Positions 1-9,721 of a stretch of DNA of 64,000 nucleotides are shown here, piece after piece. The notes below the pieces were generated by a model. It ran no database searches and was not told the DNA's origin. It was given only the letters and a program-made list of their open reading frames with translations. The stretch is from Parafrankia discariae (lineage in GTDB: Bacteria; Actinomycetota; Actinomycetes; Frankiales; Frankiaceae). Position 1 is the stretch's first letter, and each line of letters begins with the position of its first letter. Made by a program: the position numbers and the translations under genes. The stretch covers positions 186,001-250,000 of the forward strand of contig NZ_KB891208.1 of the NCBI RefSeq assembly GCF_000373365.1. Direction: 5' to 3'.

Positions 1-1
1 G

Positions 2-79
2 CACCGCCGCCGGCACCGCCACGAGATCGTCGCGGACGTCCTGCCGCTGCCGCCCGCGGGTGGTCAGCCGACCGGCTGA
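2..79 (+). CDS. Possible 3' end of an unidentified gene
   Basis: The frame opening at base 2 encodes 25 residues ending ...HEIVADVLPLPPAGGQPTG before a TGA at 77-79. The composition looks more protein-like than the other frames, so this may be the C-terminus of a plus-strand gene that begins left of the window. It is too short to assign a function and could be chance. Confidence 0.25.
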   Translation, partial: HRRRHRHEIVADVLPLPPAGGQPTG

Positions 80-80
80 C

Positions 81-144
81 GCCAGCCGGTCGGCGGTGCC
101 AGCCAGCCGGGCGGTGCCAGCCAGCCCGGCGGTGCCAGCCGGCC
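81..144. repeat. 17-18 bp tandem repeat
   Basis: Three imperfect units beginning gccagcc and ending cggt occupy 81-97, 98-115 and 116-133, followed by a partial fourth to 144. The tract lies just downstream of the sthA stop and just after the possible left-edge gene. No function is apparent. Confidence 0.7.
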
Positions 145-161
145 GACCGCCGCTCGGGCCG

Positions 162-1580
162 TCAGATGTGGCGGCCCGAGATTCGGGCCACCGCCCGCAT
201 CTTGTTCATCGCATCGAGCGCGGCGACCTTGTAGGACTCCGCCAGGGTCGGGTAGTTGAAGACGGTGTCGACCAGGTAGTTGACCGTCCCGCCGCAGCCC
301 ATCACGGCCTGGCCGATGTGGACCAGCTCGGTGGCCCCGGTGCCGAAGACGTGGATGCCGAGCAGCCGGCCGTCCTCGGGGCTCACCAGGAGCTTGAGCA
401 TGCCGTAGGAGTCGCCGAGGATCGCGCCGCGGGCCAGCTCGCGGTAGCGGGCGATGCCCACCTCGAAGGGCACCGAGCGCTCGGTGAGCTCGTCCTCGGT
501 GTTGCCGACGTAGGAGATCTCCGGGATCGTGTAGATGCCGATCGGCATCAGCTCGGCCCGCATCCCGGTGGCCGGCTCGCCGCACGCCGCGTAGGCGGCC
601 AGCCGCCCCTGCTCCATGGACGTCGCCGCCAGGGCCGGGAAGCCGATCACGTCGCCGACGGCGTAGATGTGGTCGACCTCGGTGCGGAAGTCCGGGCCGA
701 CCAGGATCCGGCCGCGGTTGTCCGCGGAGAGGCCCGCGTTCTGGAGCTGGAGCACCTCGGTGAGCCCCTGCCGCCCGGCGGAGTACATGACGGTGTCGGC
801 GGGGATCTTCTTGCCGCTCTCCAGCGTCGTGAGGGTGCCGCCGTTGTGGCGTTCCACGGAGACCACGGACTCGCGGAACCGGAAGGTCACCGCGAGGTCG
901 CGCAGCTGGTACTTGAGCGCCTCGATGATCTCCAGGTCGCAGAAGTCCAGCATCCGGTCGCGCCGCTCGACGACGGTCACCTTCGTGCCCAGCGCCGCGA
1001 ACATCGAGGCGTACTCGATGCCGATGACCCCGGCGCCGACCACGACCATCGAGCCGGGGATCCGGTCGATGTCGAGGATCTGGTCGCTGTCGACGACCGT
1101 GCGGCCGTCGAAGTCCACCGAGTCGGGCCGGGCCGGCCGGGTGCCGGTGGCAATGATGATCTTGTTGGCGCGGACCTGTCGCTCCTCGACGCCGCCCGGG
1201 CCGCGCACGCTCACGGTGTTCGGGTCGAGGAAGGTGGCGAGCCCGGAGAGGACCTGGACCCGGTTGCGGGTGAGCTGGCTGCGGATCACGTCGATCTCGC
1301 GGCCGATCACGTGCTGTGTCCGCGCGGAGAGGTCCGCGACCGTGATCTCGTCCTTGAGCCGGTAGCTCTGCCCGTAGACCTCTCGCTGGGCCAGGCCCGT
1401 CAGGTACATGACGGCCTCGCGCAGCGTTTTGGACGGGATGGTGCCGGTGTTGATGCAGACCCCGCCGATCATGTCCCGCTTGTCGACGACCGCGACGCTG
1501 CGCCCGAGCTTGGCCGCGGCGATGGCGGCCTTCTGCCCGCCGGGCCCGGAACCGATGACAAGGACATCGACCTCGTGCAC
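162..1580 (-). CDS. sthA: Soluble (Si-specific) NAD(P)+ transhydrogenase
   Basis: Cytoplasmic FAD flavoprotein that exchanges reducing equivalents between NADPH and NAD+. It belongs to the dihydrolipoamide dehydrogenase superfamily. The N-terminal FAD site GSGPGG is at residues 10-15. In the CINTGT motif the second redox cysteine is replaced by Thr (C42, T47), as is usual for SthA, which separates it from disulfide reductases. A second dinucleotide site (GAGVIG) and an AVGDV FAD motif follow, then the dimerisation domain. The GTG at 1580 is preferred: AGGGGG lies 8-9 bases upstream and the protein then begins [15 protein letters not shown]. An ATG at 1598 would add six residues but has a poor ribosome site. 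At 472 aa it is full length. Confidence 0.93.
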   Translation of the reverse strand: MHEVDVLVIGSGPGGQKAAIAAAKLGRSVAVVDKRDMIGGVCINTGTIPSKTLREAVMYLTGLAQREVYGQSYRLKDEITVADLSARTQHVIGREIDVIRSQLTRNRVQVLSGLATFLDPNTVSVRGPGGVEERQVRANKIIIATGTRPARPDSVDFDGRTVVDSDQILDIDRIPGSMVVVGAGVIGIEYASMFAALGTKVTVVERRDRMLDFCDLEIIEALKYQLRDLAVTFRFRESVVSVERHNGGTLTTLESGKKIPADTVMYSAGRQGLTEVLQLQNAGLSADNRGRILVGPDFRTEVDHIYAVGDVIGFPALAATSMEQGRLAAYAACGEPATGMRAELMPIGIYTIPEISYVGNTEDELTERSVPFEVGIARYRELARGAILGDSYGMLKLLVSPEDGRLLGIHVFGTGATELVHIGQAVMGCGGTVNYLVDTVFNYPTLAESYKVAALDAMNKMRAVARISGRHI

Positions 1581-2176
1581 GTCGTTTCCCCCTGTCATTT
1601 ATCGTGTCGCGCCGAGGCTATCCGCCCGGGGGGCCCGGAACCCCCGGCGATCGGTGTTGTTACGCCGTTTTCTCGCCCAGGTCCCCAGAACGTCACACCT
1701 GTCGCGCCATGTCGTGGCTTGCGTTCCCATCGTCACACGCCGACGTGGGGGACGGCGTGGTCCCCCTGTGCTCACCCGGGCCGCCCCGGCCGGTGGCCGG
1801 CGGAGCCCGAAAATCCGAGCGGCGACCCGTAACGAAAGCCGGGCCGCCTCGTTGGACAGGGCATCGGGGGTCGCGGGGGTCGTGGAGGCTGGCTGGGGGG
1901 TCTTCCACGGCTCTCGCGACGGGGTTGTGCCGACCTGCCGTGGGGATGGCGTGCTCCCGGCCAGCTGGCCGGGAGCGCAGGCGTCGGCATCGGGACCCGG
2001 CTCCCGCACGTTCGTGGAGCCGGGTCCGTTCCTCGCCCCGCCTGATCGAGCGCACCGACGGGCCGGGCGCGCCCGAGGGTGCCGGCGGCACGGGGCGCGC
2101 GCCCGCGGGCGTCCGCCACACGGGTGCGGTCACCGGTCCGTCCCACCGGCCCGACCTACGGGTGGGTGCTCGGTGC
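1581..2176. other. Intergenic region between fumC and sthA
   Basis: About 600 bases without a convincing gene. Open frames here read as Arg/Pro/Gly-rich noise. The stretch holds the 24-bp palindrome listed separately and must contain the promoter of the minus-strand sthA gene, but no clear -35/-10 pair stands out. Confidence 0.5.
1953..1976. terminator. Perfect 24-bp palindrome
   Basis: The arms gctcccggccag and ctggccgggagc are exact reverse complements with no spacer. As RNA this would fold into a roughly 10-bp GC stem. It lies about 200 bases beyond the fumC stop and about 370 bases before sthA, so it may be a U-tract-less terminator for fumC or a protein-binding site for sthA. Confidence 0.45.
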
Positions 2177-3568
2177 CTACGGGTGCGTCATCGACAGGAC
2201 GTCGAGGGCGCTGTCCAGCTCGGCCTCGGTGAGCTTGCCGGCCTGGACGTACCCGCGCTCGATCACGACCTCGCGGATCGTCTTCTCCTCGGCCAGCGAC
2301 TGCTTGGCGACCTTGGCCGCCTCCTCGTAGCCGATGTACTTGTTCAGCGGCGTCACGACCGACGGCGAGGACTCCGCGTAACGGCGGCAGCGCTCGACGT
2401 CCGCCACGATGCCGTCGACGCAGCGGTCGGCGAACAGCCGGCTGATCGTCGACAGGATGTGGATCGACTCGAGCAGGTTGCGGGCGATGACCGGCAGCAT
2501 CACGTTGAGCTCGAAGTTGCCGGCCGAGCCGCCGAACGCCACCGCCGCGTCGTTGCCGATGACCTGGGCCACCACCTGGCAGACCGCCTCGGGGATGACC
2601 GGGTTCACCTTGCCGGGCATGATCGACGACCCGGGCTGCAGGTCCGGCAGCCTGATCTCGCCCAGCCCGGCCCGCGGGCCCGAGGACGCCCACCGCAGGT
2701 CGTTTGAGATCTTGTACAGCGACACCGCGATCACCCGCAGCACGCCGGACGCCTCGACGAGGCCGTCCCGCGAGGCCTGGGCCTCGAAGTGGTTACGGGC
2801 CTCGGTGAGCGGCAGCCCGGTGCTCGCCGCCAGCTCCTCGATGACCGCCGCGGAGAACCCGGGCGGGGTGTTGATACCGGTGCCGACCGCCGTGCCGCCC
2901 AGCGGCAGTTCGCCGATCCGGGGCAGCGCGTCGCCCAGCCGCTCGACACCCAGCCGGACGGCCGCCGCGTACCCGCCGAACTCCTGGCCGAGGGTCACCG
3001 GCGTCGCGTCCATCAGGTGGGTGCGCCCCGACTTGACCACCTCGGCGAACTCGGTCGCCTTGCGCTCCAGCGAGACGGCCAGGTGGTCGAGCGCGGGGAT
3101 CAGCTCGTGCACGATCCCCTGGGTCGCCGCCACATGGATCGAGGACGGGAACACGTCGTTCGACGACTGCGAGGCGTTCACGTGGTCGTTCGGGTGAACG
3201 GCCCGGCCGAGCCGCTCCGAGGCGAGCGACGCCAGCACCTCGTTGGTGTTCATGTTGGACGACGTGCCGCTGCCGGTCTGGAAGACGTCGAGCGGGAACT
3301 GGGTGTCCCAGTCTCCCCGGGCGACCTCGCCGGCGGCCTCGGCGATCGCCGAGGCGATGTCACCGTCGAGAACGCCGAGCTTGGCGTTCACGGTCGCGGC
3401 CGCGGCCTTGATCCGCGCGAGCGCGGCGATGTGCGCGCGCGAGATGCGCTGGCCGGAGACGGGGAAGTTCTCGACCGCCCGTTGCGTCTGCGCTCGCCAC
3501 TTCGCCGCGGCCGGCACCCGCACGTCACCCATGCTGTCGTGCTCGATGCGGTATTCCTGCTCGCTCAT
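2177..3568 (-). CDS. fumC: Class II fumarate hydratase
   Basis: Reversible hydration of fumarate to L-malate in the TCA cycle; oxygen-stable homotetramer of the fumarase/aspartase superfamily. The superfamily signature [11 protein letters not shown] is near residues 313-323, and [11 protein letters not shown] and [13 protein letters not shown] carry the other substrate-site motifs. The ATG at 3568 gives [16 protein letters not shown], matching the usual family N-terminus and a 463-aa protein; the frame stays open further upstream but that part is not protein-like. A short direct repeat (tgctcgctcatg) spans the start codon. It lies near glpX, as in mycobacteria. Confidence 0.95.
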   Translation of the reverse strand: MSEQEYRIEHDSMGDVRVPAAAKWRAQTQRAVENFPVSGQRISRAHIAALARIKAAAATVNAKLGVLDGDIASAIAEAAGEVARGDWDTQFPLDVFQTGSGTSSNMNTNEVLASLASERLGRAVHPNDHVNASQSSNDVFPSSIHVAATQGIVHELIPALDHLAVSLERKATEFAEVVKSGRTHLMDATPVTLGQEFGGYAAAVRLGVERLGDALPRIGELPLGGTAVGTGINTPPGFSAAVIEELAASTGLPLTEARNHFEAQASRDGLVEASGVLRVIAVSLYKISNDLRWASSGPRAGLGEIRLPDLQPGSSIMPGKVNPVIPEAVCQVVAQVIGNDAAVAFGGSAGNFELNVMLPVIARNLLESIHILSTISRLFADRCVDGIVADVERCRRYAESSPSVVTPLNKYIGYEEAAKVAKQSLAEEKTIREVVIERGYVQAGKLTEAELDSALDVLSMTHP

Positions 3569-4107
3569 GACTCGTGCTCGCTCATGCGCCGATCTCCCGA
3601 GATGTCCGTCGACCTTGATCTGGCTTGCCGCCGATCCGGCTGTCCGCGGAACTCTCCCGCGGCGCTGGCGATGACAGGCCACTGCCGACCCTAGGACATC
3701 AGGTGCATCCGTCGCCTTGGCCGGCGTTCCCGACGGGCGCTCGTCACACCGCCCGCGACGAGCCCGGCGCGGATGGTGGGCCGGGGGTCGGCACCGGGCA
3801 CCGGGGCGCCACAGACGAACGTCCGGTGCCGCACCAGGGGGGCGCGACACCGGACGGAGCGGACTCAGACAGATGGACCGAGCTACGAGCGAAGCCGGTG
3901 ACCAGCACGGGCGTCGACGATCACCCGACCGGACGGCGCGGCCGCCCGGTGGGACACGGTCCTCACACCACGCGCGGTGACCCTGGCGTGAGGTGGCCGC
4001 CGGCAGCACGACCGACCGGAACTTCCGGCGGTGGCTGGACGGCCCGTTGGTGTTGGTGGCGATGCCGGCGCCGACGACTGCCGCCGGCGCCGACGGATGA
4101 GCGAGCG
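3569..4107. other. Intergenic region between ispH and fumC
   Basis: About 540 GC-rich bases. The open frames through it are extensions or shadows of fumC and ispH with Arg/Pro/Gly-rich translations. It should contain the fumC promoter, but I could not identify one. No repeats or RNA genes are seen. Confidence 0.5.
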
Positions 4108-5070
4108 TCAGGCGCCCGCGGCCCGCTCCCGGGCGCGCATGTCGCGACGCAGCTCCGGCGGAAGGGCGAACAGCAGGTGCTCGTCCGCCGAGGTGACTTC
4201 CTCGACGTCGTTGAACCCGCGGTCCGCCAGCCACGCCATGACCCCGGTGACGAGTTCCTCGGGGACGGACGCCCCGCTCGTCACACCGACCGTCTCGACA
4301 TCGTCGAGCCAGCTCTCATCCACCTCGGAGCAGTCGTCCACCAGGAACGACTTCGGCGCACCGGCGTCGAGGGCGACCTCGACGAGCCGGACCGAGTTGG
4401 AGGAGTTCGGCGAGCCGACCACGATGAGCAGGTCGACCTTCTCGGCGATCTCCTTGACGGCCACCTGACGGTTCTGGGTGGCGTAGCAGATGTCGTCGCT
4501 CGGCGGCCCCTGCAGATGCGGGAACCGTTCGCGCAGGGCCCTGACCGTGGTCTGCGTCTCGTCGACCGAGAGCGTCGTCTGCGAGAGGAACGCGACCCGT
4601 TTCGGGTCCCGGACCTTCACAGCGGCCGCGTCCTCGGGACCGTCGACGAGATGGATACGGTCCGGCGCCTGGCCGGTGGTGCCTACTACCTCCTCGTGGC
4701 CCTCATGACCGATGAGGAGGATGTCCAGATCCTCCTTGGCGAACCGACGCGCCTCGGAGTGGACCTTGGTTACGAGGGGGCACGTCGCGTCAATGGTGCG
4801 AAGCTGACGCGAGGAAGCCTCCTCATGGACCGTCGGTGCCACGCCGTGCGCCGAGAACACCACCGTGGCGCCGTGAGGCACCTCGTCGGTCTCTTCGACA
4901 AAGATCGCGCCCTTCGCTTCCAGCGTCTTGACGACGTGGGCGTTGTGCACGATCTGCTTGCGTACATACACCGGCGACCCGTACAGATCGAGTGCCTTCT
5001 CGACGGTTTGGACCGCGCGATCGACACCCGCGCAGTAGCCGCGCGGCTTGGCCAACAAGACCCGCCCCAT
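4108..5070 (-). CDS. ispH: 4-hydroxy-3-methylbut-2-enyl diphosphate reductase
   Basis: Last enzyme of the MEP isoprenoid pathway: an iron-sulfur enzyme that converts HMBPP to isopentenyl and dimethylallyl diphosphate. The three cluster cysteines are visible in PRGYCAG (C13), DATCPLV and DDICYAT. The conserved substrate histidines lie in IVHNAHVV and SAHGVAP. The ATG at 5070 gives [15 protein letters not shown], the normal IspH start, and a 320-aa protein; the frame upstream is not conserved-looking. It is divergent from xseA, with 124 bp between the start codons. Confidence 0.95.
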   Translation of the reverse strand: MGRVLLAKPRGYCAGVDRAVQTVEKALDLYGSPVYVRKQIVHNAHVVKTLEAKGAIFVEETDEVPHGATVVFSAHGVAPTVHEEASSRQLRTIDATCPLVTKVHSEARRFAKEDLDILLIGHEGHEEVVGTTGQAPDRIHLVDGPEDAAAVKVRDPKRVAFLSQTTLSVDETQTTVRALRERFPHLQGPPSDDICYATQNRQVAVKEIAEKVDLLIVVGSPNSSNSVRLVEVALDAGAPKSFLVDDCSEVDESWLDDVETVGVTSGASVPEELVTGVMAWLADRGFNDVEEVTSADEHLLFALPPELRRDMRARERAAGA

Positions 5071-5194
5071 GTCGCAGCAGTCTACGCGGGAGCGGCGAGG
5101 CTGGAAGAGCGGCGAGCGGAGCATCACCGGATGGACAGCATCGTCCGGCCCGCCGGTGACCTTCCCCCGTGGGGGGAGGTCGTACGGTTCGGGG

Positions 5195-6400
5195 GTGCCC
5201 CTCACCTCGACCCCGGACGAGCCGCTCCCGGTGCGGACGATCTCCCGGGCGATGGGTGACTGGATCTCCCGGCTCGGCCGCGTATGGGTGGAAGGTCAGG
5301 TCACCGAGATCTCCCGCCGGCCGGGCCTGAACACCGTTTTCCTCACCCTGCGCGACCCCGTCGCGGACGTCTCCCTGCGGGTCACCTGCCCCCGGGCGGT
5401 GTGCGACGCGGTCGGCCCCGGGCTCGTCGACGGGGCCCGGGTGGTGGTCTGGGGCCGGCCCAGCTTCTACCCCAACCGGGGCACGCTGGCCCTTGCCGTA
5501 GTGGAGATTCGCCCGCTCGGGGCCGGGGCGCTGCTGGCCCGGCTGGAGCGGCTGAAGGCCACGCTCGCGGCCGAGGGGCTCTTCGCGGCCAGCCGCAAAC
5601 GGCGGCTCCCGTTCCTGCCGGCCGCGGTCGGCCTCATCACCGGGCGTGCATCCGCCGCCGAGCGCGACGTGATCGAGAACGCCCGTCGCCGGTGGCCCGC
5701 GGTACGGGTCGAACTACGTGAGGTGGCCGTCCAGGGCCCGCTCGCGGTGACCCAGATCCTCGACGCGCTGGCCGATCTGGACGCCGACCACACGGTCGAG
5801 GTGATCGTCATCGCCCGCGGCGGCGGCTCCCTGGAAGATCTTCTTCCGTTCTCGGACGAGGCTCTGCTGCGCGCCGTTGTCGCCGCCCGGACACCTGTCG
5901 TGTCGGCTATTGGACACGAGCAGGACACACCTCTGCTCGATTTCGTGGCCGACGTCCGAGCCTCCACGCCGACCGACGCCGCCAAGCGCGTGGTGCCCGA
6001 CGTCGCGGAACAGTCGGCGCTGGTGGAGGCCCTGCGCGGGCGGGCCCGCCGGGTGCTCGCGCACCGCCTCGACCTGGAGGGGCGCCGGCTGGCGGACCTG
6101 CGGGCCCGGCCCGTCCTGGCGGCCCCGCTGCGCGAGGTCGACCGGCGTGAGCAGGCCCTCGACGCGCTGCGCTCGCGCTCGCTGCGCTGTCTCACCCACG
6201 CGGTGGACGTCGCCGAGCGCGACCTCGTCCACGCGGCGGCCCGGATGCGGGCGCTGTCCCCGGCGGCCACGCTGGAGCGCGGCTACGCCCTGGTCCAGAA
6301 GGCGGACGGCACGGTGATCCGCGCGCCGGCCGAGGTCGAGGCCGGTGATCCGCTGGCCGTCCGGGTCGCCGGTGGCACCTTCGCCGCCCGGGCCGAATGA
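5195..6400 (+). CDS. xseA: Exodeoxyribonuclease VII large subunit
   Basis: Catalytic subunit of exonuclease VII, which degrades single-stranded DNA from both ends into oligonucleotides. It has an N-terminal OB-fold (about residues 20-110, [17 protein letters not shown]) followed by the catalytic domain with [32 protein letters not shown] and [17 protein letters not shown]. The GTG at 5195 is chosen: it follows a G-rich ribosome site, and upstream residues in the longer frame overlap the divergent ispH gene and look like noise. The resulting 401 aa is typical. xseB follows after 64 bases. Confidence 0.92.
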   Translation: MPLTSTPDEPLPVRTISRAMGDWISRLGRVWVEGQVTEISRRPGLNTVFLTLRDPVADVSLRVTCPRAVCDAVGPGLVDGARVVVWGRPSFYPNRGTLALAVVEIRPLGAGALLARLERLKATLAAEGLFAASRKRRLPFLPAAVGLITGRASAAERDVIENARRRWPAVRVELREVAVQGPLAVTQILDALADLDADHTVEVIVIARGGGSLEDLLPFSDEALLRAVVAARTPVVSAIGHEQDTPLLDFVADVRASTPTDAAKRVVPDVAEQSALVEALRGRARRVLAHRLDLEGRRLADLRARPVLAAPLREVDRREQALDALRSRSLRCLTHAVDVAERDLVHAAARMRALSPAATLERGYALVQKADGTVIRAPAEVEAGDPLAVRVAGGTFAARAE

Positions 6401-6464
6401 CCACCACGTGGTTCCCGAGCGGTTCCCGGGCGCTCCCGGGGCCGTTCGCGACAGGAGAACTCAG

Positions 6465-6725
6465 ATGACCGATCCCGACCGTCAGCGGAGCCCCGCCGTC
6501 GGACCCGACTCAGACGCCACCGCTGAGGCCACCTCAGGGCTCACCTTCGAGGCGGCTCGCGCCGAGCTGGAGGATGTCGTCCGCAGGCTGGAGGCCGGGG
6601 GCTGCGCGCTTGAGGAGTCCCTCGCGCTCTGGGAACGCGGCGAGGAGCTGGCCGCCCTCTGCCAGCGCCTCCTCGACGGCGCCCGAGCCCGCCTGACCCC
6701 CGCCTCGGCCGCCGACCCCTCCTGA
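6465..6725 (+). CDS. xseB: Exodeoxyribonuclease VII small subunit
   Basis: Small helical subunit that forms the exonuclease VII complex with XseA. The 86-aa protein holds the family core FEAARAELEDVVRRLEAGG, LEESLALWERGEELAALC. The ATG at 6465 has AGGAGA 6 bases upstream. It lies 64 bases behind xseA and is probably co-transcribed. Confidence 0.93.
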   Translation: MTDPDRQRSPAVGPDSDATAEATSGLTFEAARAELEDVVRRLEAGGCALEESLALWERGEELAALCQRLLDGARARLTPASAADPS

Positions 6726-6799
6726 CGCGGCGGGGTGGCCCACATTCGGTGGGGCCGGTCGGGACGCCGGGGCTGCGGCGCGCCGTAGGGTCGGGTTCC

Positions 6800-6851
6800 G
6801 TCGAGCACGGACGTCGAGTACGGACATCGAACAGGGACGTCGAGTACGGAC
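6800..6851. repeat. 17-bp direct repeat upstream of the DUF4245 gene
   Basis: ggacgtcgagtacggac occurs exactly at 6809-6825 and 6835-6851, with a partial copy from about 6800. The tract lies 40-90 bases upstream of the next gene, where a promoter would be expected, so the copies could be protein-binding half-sites. Confidence 0.6.
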
Positions 6852-6891
6852 GGCGTCGGATCAGGGCGCCGTCGGAGCGGAAGATGAGGGC

Positions 6892-7467
6892 GTGGCGCGT
6901 CAACGCGGTCAGGAAACAGTTCGGGACATGGTGCTCTCTCTCGCCGTGGTGCTGGCGGGAGTGGCGGTGTTCTACGTCTTCGTGATGCCGCACGGTGGCG
7001 AGGATCCCGAGGTGAAGGTCGTGGACACCGAGTCCACGCTGGTGCCGTACGCGCGCCAGGCGCCCTACCCGGCCTCGGCCCCCGCGGACCTGCCCGACTT
7101 CTTCAAGGCGACGTCGATCCGGATGAGGCTGCCCTCCGGTGGCACCAGCGACGGGGACACCACCCAGATCACGATCGGGTACGTCATCGACCGGCCGGGC
7201 GACCGGACCTACACCCGGTTCATCCAGAGCAACGCCCCGGACGCGGTCCAGTCGATTCTCGGTGACCGGCCCGCCACCGGGTCCGTGAGCGTCGCCGGCG
7301 AGGCCTGGGACGAGCGACGTGACGGTGACGGGCATCTGGCGATCACCCGGGTGGCCGACGGGGTCACGACGATCGTCGACGACGGGGGCGGCCCCGGGGG
7401 CGCCGACCGGGCCGACCTGGAGACCCTCGCCGCCGCCGTCCGGCCGCTCGACACCGGGACGCCCTGA
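6892..7467 (+). CDS. DUF4245 membrane-anchored protein
   Basis: 191-aa actinobacterial protein of unknown function. It has a short basic N-terminus, one transmembrane helix (about residues 14-33, VLSLAVVLAGVAVFYVFVM) and an extracytoplasmic domain with conserved-looking blocks YARQAPYPASAPADLPDFFKATSIR and TQITIGYVIDRPGDRTYTRFIQSN. Assignment to DUF4245 rests on recalled family appearance and its position next to glpX, as in mycobacteria (Rv1100). The GTG start at 6892 gives the short cytoplasmic tail expected; the ribosome site is weak. Confidence 0.82.
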   Translation: MARQRGQETVRDMVLSLAVVLAGVAVFYVFVMPHGGEDPEVKVVDTESTLVPYARQAPYPASAPADLPDFFKATSIRMRLPSGGTSDGDTTQITIGYVIDRPGDRTYTRFIQSNAPDAVQSILGDRPATGSVSVAGEAWDERRDGDGHLAITRVADGVTTIVDDGGGPGGADRADLETLAAAVRPLDTGTP

Positions 7468-7504
7468 TTCGAGAACGCCCTGACGCGGGGCCGTTCCGCG
7501 GCGG

Positions 7505-7600
7505 CGACGCCCCGAAACGGCCGTGACGTCCCGAAAGGGACTGTGACGTCCCGAAAGGGACTGTGACGCCCCGAAAGGGACTGTGACGCCCCGAAACGAG
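7505..7600. repeat. 20-bp tandem repeat array
   Basis: The unit tgacgtcccgaaagggactg is exact at 7524-7543 and 7544-7563 and differs by one base at 7564-7583. Partial or degenerate copies flank it, making about five units. The unit contains ccgaaagg and sits directly before a strong hairpin. It is too short and spacer-less to be CRISPR. Confidence 0.85.
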
Positions 7601-7603
7601 CGC

Positions 7604-7640
7604 GGGTGGCCGTCACGCCCCCTCCGCGTGACGGCCACCC
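7604..7640 (+). terminator. Perfect 14-bp stem hairpin
   Basis: The arms gggtggccgtcacg (7604-7617) and cgtgacggccaccc (7627-7640) pair perfectly around a 9-base loop. There is no U-tract, as is common for actinobacterial terminators. It lies 137 bases after the DUF4245 stop and before glpX. Confidence 0.7.
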
Positions 7641-7872
7641 GTATCGACCTGTATGACGCGGTTCCTCAGGGGAAGGTTGCGCACCTTTCCAAAGAATTTT
7701 TCGGGCTCGCGTCGGGTCGTCTCGCTGTGGCCTCCACGGCCGGTCCCCGACCCGCCGCCAGCCGGGAAACAGGCTGGTCGCAGGCCTGCTGACGGGCTGG
7801 TCGCGGCGGTGACGGCGCCGGCGGCCCGGTCGTGGACCGGGACTTGCGGCACTACCACCGGCACGTGGCGCC

Positions 7873-8934
7873 GTGTCGAACTACGCTCCTCCCGTGGCTG
7901 CCGAGACCCCTTCCCTGACCGAGTCGTCCGTGCCCGAGTCCCTCGCCGTCCAGGGCCAGGCGCCTGACCGGAACCTCGCCCTGGAGCTGGTCCGGGTGAC
8001 CGAGGCCGCGGCGCTCGCCGCCGCCCGCTGGGTCGGGCGGGGCGACAAGAACGGCGCCGACCAGGCGGCTGTGGACGCGATGCGCCGCCTCGTCGGGACG
8101 GTGTCGATGCGGGGCGTCGTCGTGATCGGCGAGGGGGAGAAGGACGAGGCCCCCATGCTGTTCAACGGCGAGGAGGTCGGCTCCGGCGAGGGCCCCGAGT
8201 GCGACGTGGCGGTCGACCCGGTGGACGGGACGACGCTGACGTCCAAGGGCATGAACAACGCGGTGTCGGTGATGGCGGTCAGCGAGCGTGGCTCGATGTA
8301 CGACGCCAGCGCCTGTTTCTACATGGAGAAGCTGGTCACCGGGCCGGAGGCGGCGAGCGTCGTCGACATCGACGCCTCGGTGGAGGACAACGTCCGCGCG
8401 GTGGCGAAGGCCAAGGGCATCCTGCCGCGGGATGTCACGGTCGTGGTCCTGGACCGCCCCCGGCACGCCGAGCTGGTGGAGAACATCCGTACCGCCGGGG
8501 CGCGCGTCAAGCTCATCTCCGACGGCGACGTCGCCGGCGCGGTCATGGCGGCCTCGGCCGACACCGGGGTGGACATGCTGCTCGGCATCGGCGGAACCCC
8601 CGAGGGGATCATCGCCGCGTGCGCGGTGACCTGCATCGGCGGCGTCATCCAGGGCCGGCTCTGGCCGCGCGACGACGCCGAGCGGGTCAAGGTCCTCGAC
8701 GCCGGGCACGACCCGGGCCGGGTCCTGCACACCCGGGACCTGGTGAACAGCGAGGACATCTTCTTCGTCGCCACCGGCATCACCGACGGCGAACTGCTCG
8801 CCGGGGTTCGGTACCGGCCGGGCGGGGCGAACACGTCGTCGCTGGTCATGCGCTCGCGTTCGGGCACGATCCGGCGGGTCGACAGCCAGCACCAGCTGAC
8901 CAAGCTCCAGGCCTACTCGACCGTCCCGTTCTGA
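7873..8934 (+). CDS. glpX: Class II fructose-1,6-bisphosphatase
   Basis: Gluconeogenic phosphatase that hydrolyses fructose 1,6-bisphosphate to fructose 6-phosphate; the main FBPase of actinobacteria. Metal and substrate motifs are clear: [31 protein letters not shown] and [17 protein letters not shown], with the usual C-terminal [12 protein letters not shown]. The GTG at 7873 gives 353 aa. There is an N-terminal extension of about 30 residues before the [20 protein letters not shown] helix. The sterol-desaturase-like gene starts 10 bases after its stop. Confidence 0.94.
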   Translation: MSNYAPPVAAETPSLTESSVPESLAVQGQAPDRNLALELVRVTEAAALAAARWVGRGDKNGADQAAVDAMRRLVGTVSMRGVVVIGEGEKDEAPMLFNGEEVGSGEGPECDVAVDPVDGTTLTSKGMNNAVSVMAVSERGSMYDASACFYMEKLVTGPEAASVVDIDASVEDNVRAVAKAKGILPRDVTVVVLDRPRHAELVENIRTAGARVKLISDGDVAGAVMAASADTGVDMLLGIGGTPEGIIAACAVTCIGGVIQGRLWPRDDAERVKVLDAGHDPGRVLHTRDLVNSEDIFFVATGITDGELLAGVRYRPGGANTSSLVMRSRSGTIRRVDSQHQLTKLQAYSTVPF

Positions 8935-8944
8935 GCCGAGCGCG

Positions 8945-9700
8945 ATGCCCACTCTCGTCCGCGGAGCCAGGACCGGTGGCCGGCGGCTGACGGCTCCGCT
9001 CGGACGGGCGGTGGCGCGGCTGGACCGGCCCGGCCCGCACGGCAGCGCGGCCGAGATCCGGACGCTTCCGCAGGCGCTGCGGCGGTTCGTCGCCCATCCG
9101 CGCCCGCCGGTTCTCCTCGGGTGCGTGGGCGCGGTCGGCGTGGCGCGGGCCGTGCGTGGTCCGCTGCGCCGCCGTGATGTCGTCACCGCCGCGGCCTGCC
9201 TGGCCGCGCAGCCGTTCGTCGAGTGGGCGGTGCACCGCGGGCTGCTGCACGCCCGGCCGGGCGGGCGGCTCGGGTCGGTCGGCTACCAGCTCGCCGGCTA
9301 CGGGCACGAGCAGCACCACCGTGATCCGGCGAACCTGGACACGATGTTCCTGCGGCCCCGGGAGGTGACCGCGGGCGGGGCGCTCGCCGTCGGCCTCGCG
9401 GCGCTGGGGCCCCCGGCGCTCGGCACCGCGGCGGTGTGCGCCGGGCTGGGCGCGCTGGCCTACGACTGGACGCATTTCCTCGTGCACACGGCCGTCCGCC
9501 CGTCGAGCCGGTTCTACCGGCGGGTCTGGCGCGGGCACCGGCTGCACCACTACCGCAACGAGCGGTACTGGCTGGGCGTGACGAGTCCGGTCGCCGACCT
9601 GGTGCTGCGCACCGCACCGGCCCGCGACGACGTACCCGTCTCACCGACGGCCCGCGGCGCCGCCAGGCACGCCGCCCCCGGCCTGCCCACCGGCGCCTGA
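8945..9700 (+). CDS. Fatty acid hydroxylase / sterol desaturase family protein
   Basis: Predicted membrane di-iron oxygenase of 251 aa. The histidine clusters are visible in order: EWAVHRGLLH, GHEQHHRDP, YDWTHFLVH and GHRLHHYRN, set among hydrophobic segments. Family members hydroxylate or desaturate lipids or carotenoids; the substrate here cannot be told. The start 10 bases after glpX suggests co-transcription. It is the first gene of the stretch that departs from mycobacterial gene order, and it converges on the glycan operon, with 21 bases between the two stops. Confidence 0.82.
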   Translation: MPTLVRGARTGGRRLTAPLGRAVARLDRPGPHGSAAEIRTLPQALRRFVAHPRPPVLLGCVGAVGVARAVRGPLRRRDVVTAAACLAAQPFVEWAVHRGLLHARPGGRLGSVGYQLAGYGHEQHHRDPANLDTMFLRPREVTAGGALAVGLAALGPPALGTAAVCAGLGALAYDWTHFLVHTAVRPSSRFYRRVWRGHRLHHYRNERYWLGVTSPVADLVLRTAPARDDVPVSPTARGAARHAAPGLPTGA

Positions 9701-9721
9701 CCGGCGCCGACCAGCCGCGTC

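Noticed and set aside
60-1832. 590-aa plus-strand open frame over sthA
   Set aside because: Antisense to sthA; Arg/Asp/His/Val-rich translation typical of a GC-rich shadow frame.
1604-2707. 367-aa plus-strand frame between sthA and fumC
   Set aside because: Its second half is antisense to fumC and the first half has no protein character.
7505-7600. CRISPR array
   Set aside because: The 20-bp units are directly adjacent with no unique spacers and no cas genes are present.
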